Of a DNA stretch of 64,000 nt, positions 32,124 through 42,053 are shown piece after piece; positions within the stretch are counted from its first letter, which is position 1; each line of letters begins with the position of its first letter. The DNA lies in the NCBI RefSeq assembly GCF_000427805.1, contig NZ_ATYS01000011.1:1-64000 (forward strand), given 5' to 3'. Source of the DNA: Budvicia aquatica DSM 5075 = ATCC 35567 (GTDB lineage: Bacteria; Pseudomonadota; Gammaproteobacteria; Enterobacterales; Enterobacteriaceae). The translations under genes and the position numbers were made by a program. Below the pieces are notes generated by a model. That model was not told the DNA's origin and did no database searches. It saw only the letters and a program-made list of their open reading frames with translations.

Positions 32124-33404
32124 TTAACGTTTAAAATTAACCGACTCAGGTTGGTCTAAAAACAACGTTGTTTGGCTCGGCAAAGTTTGAGCGATGACTT
32201 TCCCGCCACGAATAGAGTATCGAGCCGGGGTTTGACGACGCACCGCATCAAAACCATTCTCCGCAGGAAGAATCACCAGATTGCCCGAACGCCCTGTTTC
32301 CAGCCCATAATCCTGCAAATTCAACGTTTTTGCACTGTGGGTCGTAATCAGGTTCAATCCGTCATTAATTTGACCATATCCCATCAGTTGGCAAACGTGC
32401 AGTCCCATGTGTAAAACCTGTAGCATATTGGCAGTTCCCAGCGGATACCACGGGTCAAATACGTCATCATGGCCGAAACAAACATTAATATCCGCTTCCA
32501 GCATCTCCTTAACCCGGGTAATACCACGGCGCTTAGGATAAGTGTCAAACCGGCCCTGCAGGTGAATATTCACTAACGGATTGGCGACAAAGTTAATACC
32601 GGACATTTTTAGCAGCCGGAACAAACGGGAAGTATAGGCGCCATTATAAGAGTGCATTGCCGTCGTATGGCTGGCAGTAACTCGAGCCCCCATACCATCA
32701 CGATGAGCCAGAGCCGCTACTGTTTCAACAAACCGAGACTGCTCATCATCAATTTCATCGCAATGAACATCGATCAGGCGATCATATTTATTCGCCAGCG
32801 CAAAGGTTTTATGCAGCGACTCAACGCCGTATTCACGGGTGAACTCAAAGTGAGGAATAGCGCCAATAACATCAGCACCTAGACGCACTGCCTCTTCCAG
32901 CAACTCCACACCGTTAGGATAAGAAAGGATACCTTCCTGAGGGAAAGCCACTATCTGAACATCGACCCACGGTGCAACATCCTGCTTCACTTCCAGCATG
33001 GCTTTTAAAGCCGTCAGCGTTGGGTCAGAGACATCGACATGAGTACGTACATGCTGAATGCCGTTAGCCATTTGCCATTTAAGCGTCTGCATAGCACGAG
33101 TTTTGACATCATCATGGGTTAGCATTGCCTTGCGCTCGGCCCAACGCTCAATGCCTTCAAACAGCGTCCCGGACTGATTCCAGCTAGGCTCACCCGCCGT
33201 CTGGGTTGTGTCTAAGTGGATATGGGGTTCAATAAAAGGCGGAATCGCTAATCCACCTTCAGCATCAATAACATCACCAGCCACCGGTGCCGCTGACTGT
33301 TGGGGTTCAATCGCCTGAAAAATACCGTTCTCAATACGCAGTTGCCATAAACCTTCACGGTTTTGCAAACGGGCATTAGTAATGATTAAGGAATTATTCT
33401 GCAT
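32124..33404 (-). CDS. codA: Cytosine deaminase
   Basis: This iron/zinc amidohydrolase converts cytosine to uracil and ammonia. The 426-residue product has the metal motif HIHLD at residues 61-65 (His61 and His63, same numbering as E. coli), [13 protein letters not shown] (metal His and catalytic Glu, about 213-226) and [14 protein letters not shown] (metal Asp near 313). It overlaps the codB stop by 11 bases, so translation is coupled, and salvages cytosine imported by CodB. Confidence 0.97.
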   Translation of the reverse strand: MQNNSLIITNARLQNREGLWQLRIENGIFQAIEPQQSAAPVAGDVIDAEGGLAIPPFIEPHIHLDTTQTAGEPSWNQSGTLFEGIERWAERKAMLTHDDVKTRAMQTLKWQMANGIQHVRTHVDVSDPTLTALKAMLEVKQDVAPWVDVQIVAFPQEGILSYPNGVELLEEAVRLGADVIGAIPHFEFTREYGVESLHKTFALANKYDRLIDVHCDEIDDEQSRFVETVAALAHRDGMGARVTASHTTAMHSYNGAYTSRLFRLLKMSGINFVANPLVNIHLQGRFDTYPKRRGITRVKEMLEADINVCFGHDDVFDPWYPLGTANMLQVLHMGLHVCQLMGYGQINDGLNLITTHSAKTLNLQDYGLETGRSGNLVILPAENGFDAVRRQTPARYSIRGGKVIAQTLPSQTTLFLDQPESVNFKR

Positions 33405-34644
33405 GACTAACCTCAGGTAACTTATTGAATTTACGATTAACGATAGGATTCATAATGAGATAACTCACTACACCACCTAAAACAGCATTAATAGGAACAA
33501 CGCCCGGTAAATAGTTACCGGCAGCGATACCAATGGCGACAGCAAGGATAGCAACCCAGTTAACCACCATAAATTTTGCATCAGCAAAGCTATCATAACG
33601 ACGGCGATTCATCAGGTAGTCGGCAATAATCACCCCACCGATAGGTGGAATTGCCGCTGACAGGAAGGTCAACCAGCCGACAAAGTTATTATATAGCCAC
33701 AGAGCGGTCAGTGTACCTATCAGGCCATTCATCACGGATAGAGTACGGCTGGAGAGCCCGGTGATATTAGCGAAACCTAATCCGGAGGCATACAAAGCAT
33801 TGTCATTAGTGGTCCAGATATTTAGCCCTAACACAACAATTGCCGGAATTAACAGGCCCTGAGCAATCATCACATCAGAAATATCAGCCATACCTACTGC
33901 CGCCGCACCCGCCGCGCCGAAGATAAACATCAGTGAATTGCCCAGAAAAAAAGCAATCATCGCAACCAAAACGGCCCCTTTCGCGTTACGACCAAAGCGG
34001 ACAAAATCGGCGGTTAAAGTACCGGCGCTGACAAAAGAACCCACAACTAACGCCAGTGCCGTTGAGAAGCTGAGAGGGGTTGCCGGAATAATATCCCGAA
34101 GGTGGTCAATTCCGCCAACTTCGTTAACGGCCAGATATACGGAATAGCTGCCTAAAATGGCAATAGCGGGTACCGCGATAACTGACAGAATAGTTAACGC
34201 TGAGATACCAAAGAAAATGGTTACTGTCATCAAGATACCGGAAACCATAATCAACATATTGATATCTAACCCGGTAGCTTTACCGACTGGAATAGCAAAC
34301 ATCGCAACGCCAACGCCAAACCAGCCGACCTGAGTACCACCTAGCAGGAAGGACGGAAGCCATGAACCTTTAATACCAAATGAGTAACGAGCAAGAAGAT
34401 GGGTAGAGAGTCCGGTTTTAGCACCGATATAACCGAGGAAAGCTGTATAAATACCGAGAAGAAGATTACCTAAAAACACTGCGAGGAAGAAATCATGAAA
34501 AGTTAAACCGGTACCGAGTGTACCGCCGGTCCACATACTGGCTGAAAAAAACGTTAACCCCAACATGACAAAAGTCAGTGCAACAACGCCTTTCCGCGCA
34601 GCCAGAGGGACGGGCCCCTGACTATAATTGTTATCTTGCGACAC
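33394..34644 (-). CDS. codB: Cytosine permease
   Basis: CodB is an inner-membrane NCS1-family cytosine importer with 12 membrane segments. I chose the GTG at 34644: GAGGAG sits 5 bases before it and the product then starts [13 protein letters not shown], as in E. coli (MSQDNNFSQGPVP). It is 416 residues. Family motifs seen are [31 protein letters not shown] and [22 protein letters not shown]. First gene of codBA, behind a candidate PurR box. Confidence 0.96.
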   Translation of the reverse strand: MSQDNNYSQGPVPLAARKGVVALTFVMLGLTFFSASMWTGGTLGTGLTFHDFFLAVFLGNLLLGIYTAFLGYIGAKTGLSTHLLARYSFGIKGSWLPSFLLGGTQVGWFGVGVAMFAIPVGKATGLDINMLIMVSGILMTVTIFFGISALTILSVIAVPAIAILGSYSVYLAVNEVGGIDHLRDIIPATPLSFSTALALVVGSFVSAGTLTADFVRFGRNAKGAVLVAMIAFFLGNSLMFIFGAAGAAAVGMADISDVMIAQGLLIPAIVVLGLNIWTTNDNALYASGLGFANITGLSSRTLSVMNGLIGTLTALWLYNNFVGWLTFLSAAIPPIGGVIIADYLMNRRRYDSFADAKFMVVNWVAILAVAIGIAAGNYLPGVVPINAVLGGVVSYLIMNPIVNRKFNKLPEVSHAE

Positions 34645-34708
34645 AATAACTCCTCTATAGTAAATTCGGGCCAAAAAATCCGGCGAATTGTATATGCTTC
34701 CCACAACA

Positions 34709-34724
34709 AAGCAATCGATTTCGT
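34709..34724 (-). promoter_or_regulatory. Candidate PurR box upstream of codB
   Basis: Read on the minus strand, ACGAAATCGATTGCTT matches the PurR consensus ACGCAAACGTTTGCGT at 12 of 16 bases, including the central CG. It is 65 bases upstream of the codB start. E. coli codBA is repressed by PurR, so the position and family agree. Confidence 0.6.
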
Positions 34725-34797
34725 ATTCCTTTACGTTGAATAACCTGTCATAGTGATGAAAATTAAGGTGTTTTTTTTATAAAAAAATGGATTGTCA

Positions 34798-35376
34798 ATG
34801 ACGAATTTCCCTCAAGCTTTGCTGTATATAACTATATTTTTAACTTCTCTTTCCGGTGCTTATGCCAGTGCACAACCAGAAACTGTAACTCAGCAGGCAG
34901 CAAAGTTTGTCCCTGAGAGTACCGTCGATAATTTTTATCAGGTCAGTGAAGAGCTTTATCGTTCAGGGCAACCCGGAGCTCCTCAAATGCAAGAGCTTGA
35001 GCAGCGGGGAATTAAATCAATTCTTAATCTGCGTAACTTCCATACCGATGACGCCGAAGCTAAAGGAACCATGCTCAATCTATTTCATGTCCCAATGGAA
35101 GCCGGGCGTTTTACTGAGCCACAGCTTATTGCCGCATTGAAAATCATGAAGGATGCACCAAAACCGATGGTGGTTCATTGCTGGCACGGCAGCGACAGAA
35201 CCGGGCTAATGGTGGCAATGTATCGTATGGTTTTTCAGGATTGGTCAAAAGAAGCGGCGTTGGCTGAACTTAAACAACCCGAATTTGGCTATCACCAGTG
35301 GGCTTATTACAATATCATTCAGTATATTGAGCAGGTAGATATCAACAATATCCGCAGCCAGATCGACAGTTATTGA
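34798..35376 (+). CDS. Exported dual-specificity/tyrosine phosphatase-type protein
   Basis: The 192-residue product has an N-terminal hydrophobic signal segment (about 5-24, ending GAYASA) and the phosphatase loop HCWHGSDRTG (Cys128, Arg134), the Cx5R signature of dual-specificity phosphatases. NFYQVSEELYRSGQP upstream is typical of the DSP-like/beta-lactamase-hydrolase-associated group. I predict a periplasmic phosphatase of unknown substrate. The ATG at 34798 is preferred over a TTG two codons upstream; neither has a good ribosome-binding site. It is divergent from codBA. Confidence 0.82.
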   Translation: MTNFPQALLYITIFLTSLSGAYASAQPETVTQQAAKFVPESTVDNFYQVSEELYRSGQPGAPQMQELEQRGIKSILNLRNFHTDDAEAKGTMLNLFHVPMEAGRFTEPQLIAALKIMKDAPKPMVVHCWHGSDRTGLMVAMYRMVFQDWSKEAALAELKQPEFGYHQWAYYNIIQYIEQVDINNIRSQIDSY

Positions 35377-35465
35377 CCATCGACATCACGAATGGTAAAT
35401 GGCTCAAAGGGTGAGCAAAGTGAATCATCCAACTCTTAGGATAAGTGCAAATTTGTGAGCTAAAA

Positions 35466-35494
35466 CCTGGATCCCCGCTTTCGCGGGGATGACG
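35466..35494. repeat. REP-like repeat
   Basis: CCTGGATCCCCGC-TTTC-GCGGGGATGACG: an 8-bp stem (ATCCCCGC/GCGGGGAT) that on the other strand has a GAAA tetraloop, flanked by the CCTGG and GACG ends of a REP-like family common in many proteobacteria. It lies in the 210-bp spacer between the phosphatase gene and trpS. Confidence 0.7.
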
Positions 35495-35586
35495 ATATAG
35501 TCAGTTAATACGATATAGAAAAACTTAGCTAACAATCGCTTAGATACTAAAGCGGCATTTTCTGATTTATCGGATACGTAAAACCT

Positions 35587-36591
35587 TTATGGCAAAGTCA
35601 CAAAACCAACGGCTTTATTGACTTTCTCCATGGTGGCTTTAGCCTTGATACTGGCTTTGGCGGCACCTTCGCGCATAACCTGCTGCAAGAAAGCTTCATC
35701 ATTACGGAAACGGTGATAACGCTCTTGAAGTTCAGTCAACATTCCGGCTACGGCATCAGCAACCTCGGTCTTCAAATGACCATACATCTTACCTTCAAAC
35801 TCTTGTTCAAGAGTTGCAATAGACTTGCCAGTCACGCCAGACAGAATATCCAATAGGTTGGAGATACCCGCTTTATTCACGACATCGTAGCGAATGACCG
35901 GTGGCTCATCGGAATCAGTCACCGCACGCTTCAGCTTTTTAGACACCGATTTAGGATCTTCTAATAAACCAATGACGTTATTACGGTTTTCATCCGACTT
36001 AGACATTTTCTTTGTCGGCTCCAACAATGACATTACCCGAGCACCTGATTTTGGAATAAATGGCTCAGGTACTTTAAATATATCGCCATACAGCGCGTTA
36101 AAGCGTTGTGCAACGTCACGACTGAGTTCAAGGTGCTGTTTCTGGTCTTCACCGACGGGAACCTGTGCAGTTTGATACAGGAGTATATCTGCAGCCATCA
36201 ACACCGGGTAGTCAAACAGGCCAGCGTTAATATTTTCGGCATAGCGGGCTGACTTATCTTTAAATTGGGTCATACGGCTAAGCTCACCAAAATAGGTATA
36301 GCAATTTAATACCCAGCTTAGCTGCACATGCTCCGGTACGTGAGACTGCACAAAGATAGTGCTTTTCTTAGGATCAATACCGCAGGCAAGATACAGAGCT
36401 AAAGTATCTAACGTAGCTTTATGCAGTTTCTGAGGGTCTTGGCGAACGGTAATGGCATGAAGGTCAACGATGCAGTAGACACAATCATATTCATCTTGCA
36501 TGTGTACCCACTGACGTAACGCACCCATATAGTTACCAATGGAAAGTTCTCCGGATGGCTGTGCGCCACTAAATACAATGGGTTTACTCAT
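35587..36591 (-). CDS. trpS: Tryptophanyl-tRNA synthetase
   Basis: This class I synthetase charges tRNA-Trp. The 334 residues match the E. coli length. The HIGH-equivalent is SIGN in [17 protein letters not shown] (about residues 9-25) and the KMSKS loop is [10 protein letters not shown] (about 192-201). It is the last gene of the dam-rpe-gph-trpS group, 9 bases after gph. Confidence 0.98.
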   Translation of the reverse strand: MSKPIVFSGAQPSGELSIGNYMGALRQWVHMQDEYDCVYCIVDLHAITVRQDPQKLHKATLDTLALYLACGIDPKKSTIFVQSHVPEHVQLSWVLNCYTYFGELSRMTQFKDKSARYAENINAGLFDYPVLMAADILLYQTAQVPVGEDQKQHLELSRDVAQRFNALYGDIFKVPEPFIPKSGARVMSLLEPTKKMSKSDENRNNVIGLLEDPKSVSKKLKRAVTDSDEPPVIRYDVVNKAGISNLLDILSGVTGKSIATLEQEFEGKMYGHLKTEVADAVAGMLTELQERYHRFRNDEAFLQQVMREGAAKASIKAKATMEKVNKAVGFVTLP

Positions 36592-36600
36592 GATTTCTTC

Positions 36601-37293
36601 CTAATTATTCTTTGAAGTAAGCTGCCCGATAACGGGCAAGATATCGGCAAATGAAGTTAATACGCGATCGGGGTTGCTCAACGAAATAGATTCACCATAG
36701 TTATACCCATATGAAAAACCTATTGTCGGGCAACCAGCGGCCTGACCAGCCTGAATGTCATTGCGAGAATCGCCCACAAAAACCAACTCATTGGCCCGCA
36801 GACCCAAGCGTCCTAACACTAAATAGATCGGTGCCGGATGCGGTTTTTTTTCAACAACGTCATCACCACCGATAATCACGCTGAAGTAATCTAAAATACC
36901 AAGAGAGCTTAATAATGGTCGAACAAAAGGCGTAGGCTTATTGGTCACCAACGCCATTTTCATTCCGTCATTAGCCAGCTGCTTTAGGGTTGTTGCTACC
37001 TGCGGATAAAGCTCAGTACCGCTTTCAACCGACTGGCTATAGTGTCGGTCAAACAAAATTCGGGCACTGTCTAACTGTTCTTTTGCCATCTCGCAACCAG
37101 CCCAGTTCAATGCACGCATAATTAAAACGCTGGCACCGTTGCCGATCCAGTGAGATACCCTCTCCTGACCTGCTTCAGGTAAACCTAACGTTTTTAGCGT
37201 CGCATCTACTGCGCTGGCCAGTCCAGGTAAACTATTGACTAAAGTGCCATCAAGATCGAAACCTAAACCTCTGACTCCGTTAAATATCGGCAT
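36601..37293 (-). CDS. gph: Phosphoglycolate phosphatase
   Basis: This HAD-superfamily enzyme clears 2-phosphoglycolate formed during DNA repair. The 230-residue product has motif I FDLDGTLVNS (residues 13-22), motif II VTNKPTPFVRPL, and motif III/IV KKPHPAP with GDSRNDIQAGQAAG. It is somewhat shorter than E. coli Gph (252) because a cap-region insertion is missing. It starts 2 bases after rpe ends. Confidence 0.95.
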   Translation of the reverse strand: MPIFNGVRGLGFDLDGTLVNSLPGLASAVDATLKTLGLPEAGQERVSHWIGNGASVLIMRALNWAGCEMAKEQLDSARILFDRHYSQSVESGTELYPQVATTLKQLANDGMKMALVTNKPTPFVRPLLSSLGILDYFSVIIGGDDVVEKKPHPAPIYLVLGRLGLRANELVFVGDSRNDIQAGQAAGCPTIGFSYGYNYGESISLSNPDRVLTSFADILPVIGQLTSKNN

Positions 37294-37295
37294 AT

Positions 37296-37964
37296 TTATA
37301 CCTTTGCTAGCTCAGCCCGCATTTGATCGATAACCGCTTTGTAATCCGGCTGATTGAAAATAGCAGAACCGGCAACAAACATATCTGCACCCGCCGCTGC
37401 AATTTCACCGATGTTATCCACCTTAACGCCGCCATCAACTTCCAGGCGAATATCAAAACCGCTGTCATCGATAAGCTTACGTACCTGACGCAGCTTATCT
37501 AACGTTGCCGGTATAAAAGATTGCCCGCCAAAGCCGGGGTTCACAGACATCAGTAAGATCACATCTAGCTTATCCATCACGTAATCAAGGTAGCTTAGCG
37601 GTGTCGCGGGATTAAACACCAGGCCGGCTTTACAGCCATTCTCTTTAATCAGTTGAAGCGTACGGTCAACGTGCTCAGAGGCTTCCGGATGGAATGAAAT
37701 ATAGCTGGCACCTGCCTTGGCAAAGTCAGGAACAATGCGGTCTACCGGTTTAACCATCAAATGCACATCGATAGGGGCAGTAATGCCATAATCACGCAAT
37801 GCTTTACACACCATCGGACCGATAGTCAGATTGGGCACATAGTGATTATCCATAACGTCAAAATGCACGATATCAGCACCGGCGGCGAGAACATTGGCGG
37901 TATCATCACCTAACCGTGCAAAATCGGCAGAAAGAATAGAAGGTGCTATCAGAAAATTACTCAT
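37296..37964 (-). CDS. rpe: Ribulose-5-phosphate 3-epimerase
   Basis: This TIM-barrel enzyme of the pentose phosphate pathway interconverts ribulose-5-P and xylulose-5-P. The 222-residue product has the family motifs [30 protein letters not shown] (metal His and Asp), [12 protein letters not shown] and [10 protein letters not shown]. It lies between dam and gph as in E. coli. Confidence 0.98.
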   Translation of the reverse strand: MSNFLIAPSILSADFARLGDDTANVLAAGADIVHFDVMDNHYVPNLTIGPMVCKALRDYGITAPIDVHLMVKPVDRIVPDFAKAGASYISFHPEASEHVDRTLQLIKENGCKAGLVFNPATPLSYLDYVMDKLDVILLMSVNPGFGGQSFIPATLDKLRQVRKLIDDSGFDIRLEVDGGVKVDNIGEIAAAGADMFVAGSAIFNQPDYKAVIDQMRAELAKV

Positions 37965-38059
37965 CTACGTGTCCACTCGTTATAGAAAATAGCGTTTTAG
38001 CAAAGATATGATTAAAAACGTAAAGTGCTGCCATTAAAAAGCAGCACTCAGGTATTTAA

Positions 38060-38878
38060 TCAACGCTGGCTGTATAACGCCAGCAGTTCATCCACTTTAG
38101 TTCGTCCAAGAACGTTACGACTAATCGTTCGGCGACCTTTAACAACCACTAATTCTGCTGCACTGTACCATTCACGGGTTAGCTCCGTATCATGGTTAGA
38201 AATTAATACCGGCACACCAAGACTTTCAGAGACATCTTGAGCCAATAATGCCAACCGTTGCTGATCGTAGAGGTTGAAGCTATTGGTATGATAAGCCGTA
38301 AAATTAGCCGTTGCTGACAAAGGTGCATAAGGAGGATCGCAATAAACAACGGCTCCTTTTACGGCCTTCATCATCGTTTGCTCATAATTTTCACAAAAAA
38401 ACGTGGCTCGTTTGGCTTTTTCGGCAAAGCAATACAGCTCAGTTTCGGGAAAATAAGGCTTTTTATAGCGACCAAAAGGCACGTTGAATTCGCCACTCAG
38501 ATTATAACGACAAAGACCGTTATAACAGTGACGATTCAGATAAAGAAATAGCAACGCACGACGATAGGGATCACGACTTTGATTAAATTCAGTGCGCAGT
38601 TGGTAATAAACTGGCTCCTGATTATATTCGTCAGTAAAAAGCTCTCGCGAATCCTGAACTACCTGATCGGTACGCTGTTTAACGATGTTATAAAGATTAA
38701 TCAGATCGCTGTTAATATCAGCTAACACATATTCATCATAATCCGTATTTAAGAACACCGAGCCTGCGCCAACAAATGGCTCAATTAAACATTCACCTCT
38801 CGGTAAATATTCACGTATCTCATTAACAAGAGGATATTTTCCTCCCGCCCACTTTAAAAAAGAACGGCTTTTTTTCAT
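38060..38878 (-). CDS. dam: DNA adenine methyltransferase
   Basis: Dam methylates adenine in GATC, guiding mismatch repair, replication timing and gene expression. The 272-residue product has KWAGGKYPLVNEIREYLP with the AdoMet FVGAGSVFLN motif near residue 36, and the catalytic DPPY at Asp181-Tyr184. It lies between damX and rpe, the standard cluster. Confidence 0.98.
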   Translation of the reverse strand: MKKSRSFLKWAGGKYPLVNEIREYLPRGECLIEPFVGAGSVFLNTDYDEYVLADINSDLINLYNIVKQRTDQVVQDSRELFTDEYNQEPVYYQLRTEFNQSRDPYRRALLFLYLNRHCYNGLCRYNLSGEFNVPFGRYKKPYFPETELYCFAEKAKRATFFCENYEQTMMKAVKGAVVYCDPPYAPLSATANFTAYHTNSFNLYDQQRLALLAQDVSESLGVPVLISNHDTELTREWYSAAELVVVKGRRTISRNVLGRTKVDELLALYSQR

Positions 38879-38956
38879 GCTGCGAGTCAGCTACTTATAC
38901 AATTCAAAACGGCGTTTTGCACTCTGTTTCAAGCAGCACATTTGCACATCTATAAT

Positions 38957-39943
38957 TTATTTTAGTTTTAGATCTTGGTGCACTTGTTGCACAGATCTTA
39001 CCCATGGTTTGTTAGCTTGAACGTCTTTCGGTAGAGTCGATAAGGCAGCACGGGCTTCTGAAGAAGAAGCATAATTACCCGTAATTAGGATAAACCAAGG
39101 CTTACCATCGCGACGGGTAGGATAAACCCAGTAGTTGGTCATGTTATTCTTTTTAGCAAAAGCTAAAAGCGTATCTGAACGAGAGGCACTACTCACTTGT
39201 AAAGTCACATGACTTGCTGGAATCGCTGATAATTCAGTCACCGAGCCCGGGGTTGTAGAGCCCTTGACGCCAGATGTTTTACTACTTGTTGTTGATGCTT
39301 TAGTCGTTGTTGTTTCTGTCGTTTTTGTCGAAGTTTTCGTTTCGGTAGCGGGTTTAGCCTTAACCTGATTTGGCTGATTGACACTATTTTGATGGGATGT
39401 CGTCTGTTCTCCCTGAGACGAAGTCGTTGCCGATGATCCCTTTGGCGGTGGCGTCGTATTTGACGTTGATGACGAACCAGACATCTCCGTCTCTTTTAAT
39501 CTGTTCAACTGTTCTTGCTGTGCTGAAAGTGCATCGGTAATTTCACCCGGAATCTCTACACGCTGTTGATTAGCCACTTCCGGCAGAGCAGGTGATTCAG
39601 TCGGGGTGCCTGACACCGGTGGGGCACTAATTTCCGGTACCGTTGAAGGTGGTGTTCCAGTCTGAGCATTAGCATCAGCTGGCTGAGATGTACCTGCAGG
39701 TGAATTACCTAAATTCACTTCCCGAGGCTGAGAATTGGTACTTTCAGGTGCAGGTGATTTCAATGCCGTACTGACCAGTAAAACCAGAAGCAATAGAACT
39801 AATATTCCAATACCAATTTTTATATGCTGGCGTGACAACGCCATACTTTTACGGGGCTTCGCTCGTTCACGCTGAGGAGCGCGATCGCTGGCATCAGGTC
39901 TCATACTATTACCATTAGATTCAGATTCGAAGTCTTCTTGCAC
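38957..39943 (-). CDS. damX: Cell-division protein DamX (SPOR domain)
   Basis: DamX is a bitopic inner-membrane protein that binds septal peptidoglycan. I chose the GTG at 39943, with GAGGGG 7 bases upstream; the longer frame lacks a ribosome-binding site. The product is 328 residues: a charged cytoplasmic segment, a membrane helix (about 42-61, IGILVLLLLVLLVSTAL), a long low-complexity Ser/Thr/Pro linker with a poly-Thr/Lys stretch (about 180-235), and the C-terminal SPOR domain (about 245-325, HVTLQVSSASRSDTLLAF). It is about 100 residues shorter than E. coli DamX, mostly in the N-terminal and linker regions. Confidence 0.93.
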   Translation of the reverse strand: MQEDFESESNGNSMRPDASDRAPQRERAKPRKSMALSRQHIKIGIGILVLLLLVLLVSTALKSPAPESTNSQPREVNLGNSPAGTSQPADANAQTGTPPSTVPEISAPPVSGTPTESPALPEVANQQRVEIPGEITDALSAQQEQLNRLKETEMSGSSSTSNTTPPPKGSSATTSSQGEQTTSHQNSVNQPNQVKAKPATETKTSTKTTETTTTKASTTSSKTSGVKGSTTPGSVTELSAIPASHVTLQVSSASRSDTLLAFAKKNNMTNYWVYPTRRDGKPWFILITGNYASSSEARAALSTLPKDVQANKPWVRSVQQVHQDLKLK

Positions 39944-40028
39944 TTTCCCACCCCTCAAAATAAATGACACACTACGACTACATTAAAATGCAACGCTTAT
40001 GCAGAATAACCGAATTACAATTACCCGA

Positions 40029-41114
40029 TTATATCAGGCAATGACTAATACCAGACAACACAACTTCGTGGGCAATCCCGCCTCTGACTTCAGATTGTCC
40101 GATAGCTGTCGGTAAAACTAAGCGTAACTCACCCGCCAGTGTCTTTTTATCCCGTAGCATATGAGGTAGATAAGCTTCTGGCTTCATACTCTCTGGCCCA
40201 TTAACAGGCAGATTCGCACGCGCCAATAAACGCTTTATTCGGTCAACATCACTTTGACTAAATTGGCCTAACAATCTTGAAGTTTCAGCGGCCATAACCA
40301 TACCCGCTGAAACAGCCTCACCATGCAACCAATTGCCATAGCCCATTTCAGCTTCAATTGCATGACCAAAGGTATGACCTAGATTTAACAATGCACGAAC
40401 ACCGCCTTCACGTTCATCTGCAGCAACAACCTGAGCCTTTATTTCACAACACCGGCGAATGCAATACCCCATCGCTTGGACATCGAGAGCTAACAAAGCA
40501 TCAATATTCTGTTCGAGCCAATCAAATAAGTCAGCATCAAGAATAATGCCGTATTTAATTACCTCAGCCAGACCAGAGGATAGCTCGCGCGCAGGCAATG
40601 TTTTCAGGCAATCAATATCAATAACCACGGCAGCCGGCTGGTAAAAAGCACCAATCATGTTTTTTCCCAGTGGATGATTTACCGCGGTTTTACCACCAAC
40701 GGATGAATCGACCTGGGATAACAGCGTTGTAGGGACCTGAATAAAGCGCACGCCCCGTTGGTAGCTGGCAGCTGCGAATCCCGTCAGATCCCCAATAACA
40801 CCGCCGCCTAAAGCAATTAACGTAGTATCGCGGCCATGATTACCTTGCAATAGTTTAGTAAAGACCTGATCCATAACGGATAATGTCTTATATTTTTCAC
40901 CATCAGGTAATATAGCGGTATCGACATTGACACCCAACTTTTCCAGACTGTGACGAACAACATCAAGATAAAGTGGCGCAATCGAATCGTTGGTGACAAG
41001 CAGCGCTTTGTCTCCGGCACGAAGAGGCTCAAAAGAAGCAGGATGATTAAACAGCCCAGCTTCTATAGTAATAGGATAGCTGCGCTCTCCTAAAGTAACG
41101 GTAACCCTCTCCAT
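40029..41114 (-). CDS. aroB: 3-dehydroquinate synthase
   Basis: AroB performs the second step of the shikimate pathway, using NAD and a divalent metal. The 361-residue product has [19 protein letters not shown] and [20 protein letters not shown] (about 103-160), and the metal histidine regions [13 protein letters not shown] and [10 protein letters not shown]. It lies directly downstream of aroK, as in E. coli. Confidence 0.98.
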   Translation of the reverse strand: MERVTVTLGERSYPITIEAGLFNHPASFEPLRAGDKALLVTNDSIAPLYLDVVRHSLEKLGVNVDTAILPDGEKYKTLSVMDQVFTKLLQGNHGRDTTLIALGGGVIGDLTGFAAASYQRGVRFIQVPTTLLSQVDSSVGGKTAVNHPLGKNMIGAFYQPAAVVIDIDCLKTLPARELSSGLAEVIKYGIILDADLFDWLEQNIDALLALDVQAMGYCIRRCCEIKAQVVAADEREGGVRALLNLGHTFGHAIEAEMGYGNWLHGEAVSAGMVMAAETSRLLGQFSQSDVDRIKRLLARANLPVNGPESMKPEAYLPHMLRDKKTLAGELRLVLPTAIGQSEVRGGIAHEVVLSGISHCLI

Positions 41115-41171
41115 GACATGCCTTTCTTATATATCGTTATTGGGCTCAAAGCAGAATGAATGCTTTATAAA

Positions 41172-41690
41172 TCAGCTGTTTTCAATCAATTGAATAATTT
41201 GATTCGCAACAACTTTGGCGCTTTGTTCATCAGTCTGAATGGTCACATCAGCAATTTCTTCATACAGCGGATTCCGCTCTAATGCCAATGCTTCCAGAAC
41301 GTCACGTGGCGTATCTACTTGTAATAGTGGACGCTTTTTATCACGCTGAGTACGAGCTAACTGTTTTTCAATTGTGGTTTCTAAATAAACAACCACACCG
41401 CGAGCGGACAAGCGGTTACGAGTTTCTTTCGATTTTACAGAACCACCGCCGGTTGCCAGAACGATGCCTTGCTTTTCCGTCAGTTCATTAATTACTTTTT
41501 CTTCACGATCGCGAAAACCTTCTTCGCCTTCAACGTCGAATACCCAGGCTATATCAGCTCCAGTACGGCGTTCAATCTCGTGATCGGAGTCAACAAACTC
41601 CATATTAAGCTGTTGAGCCAACTGACGACCTATTGTGCTCTTACCCGCACCCATAGGGCCTACCAGGAAGATATTGCGTTTTTCTGCCAT
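41172..41690 (-). CDS. aroK: Shikimate kinase I
   Basis: AroK phosphorylates shikimate. The 172-residue product starts [21 protein letters not shown], with Walker A GPMGAGKS at residues 11-18, the substrate-site Asp in [12 protein letters not shown] and the glycine-rich GGGSVKS. There is no strong ribosome-binding site upstream. The 363-bp spacer to hofQ (41691-42053) must hold the aroK promoter; I see no convincing consensus there and no other gene. Confidence 0.98.
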   Translation of the reverse strand: MAEKRNIFLVGPMGAGKSTIGRQLAQQLNMEFVDSDHEIERRTGADIAWVFDVEGEEGFRDREEKVINELTEKQGIVLATGGGSVKSKETRNRLSARGVVVYLETTIEKQLARTQRDKKRPLLQVDTPRDVLEALALERNPLYEEIADVTIQTDEQSAKVVANQIIQLIENS

Positions 41691-42053
41691 GTTTTTTGGT
41701 ATTACTAAGATAATTCGTTAATGACAACCCGCCCCGCCAATTCAAAGCAGCTACGGGAGTACACCTGAAACCTCATAAGCATTATGTGTGAGATCAGACT
41801 GGAAATTATCTCAACACTATAGGTAGTTTGGCAACCGAATAAATTCGCTGCATTAGCTTCCGATGGGTGAAATGATAAATTCCCCATCAAATCCAACCCT
41901 AAACCTCATCGCTTGGTTTGATTCAGATAGACACTTGTAAGCTAAATCAGTCAACTCGTCAAATTTCCATGAGATTAAAAAAGAAAATAAACCGGTTGAC
42001 CCGACGATTACCCGCTAAAAAAATTAAGCGTAATAATTTTATCTTATAGAATA

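Noticed and set aside
41705-41896. 63-residue frame upstream of aroK
   Set aside because: No ribosome-binding site and no family similarity. The spacer more likely holds the aroK promoter.
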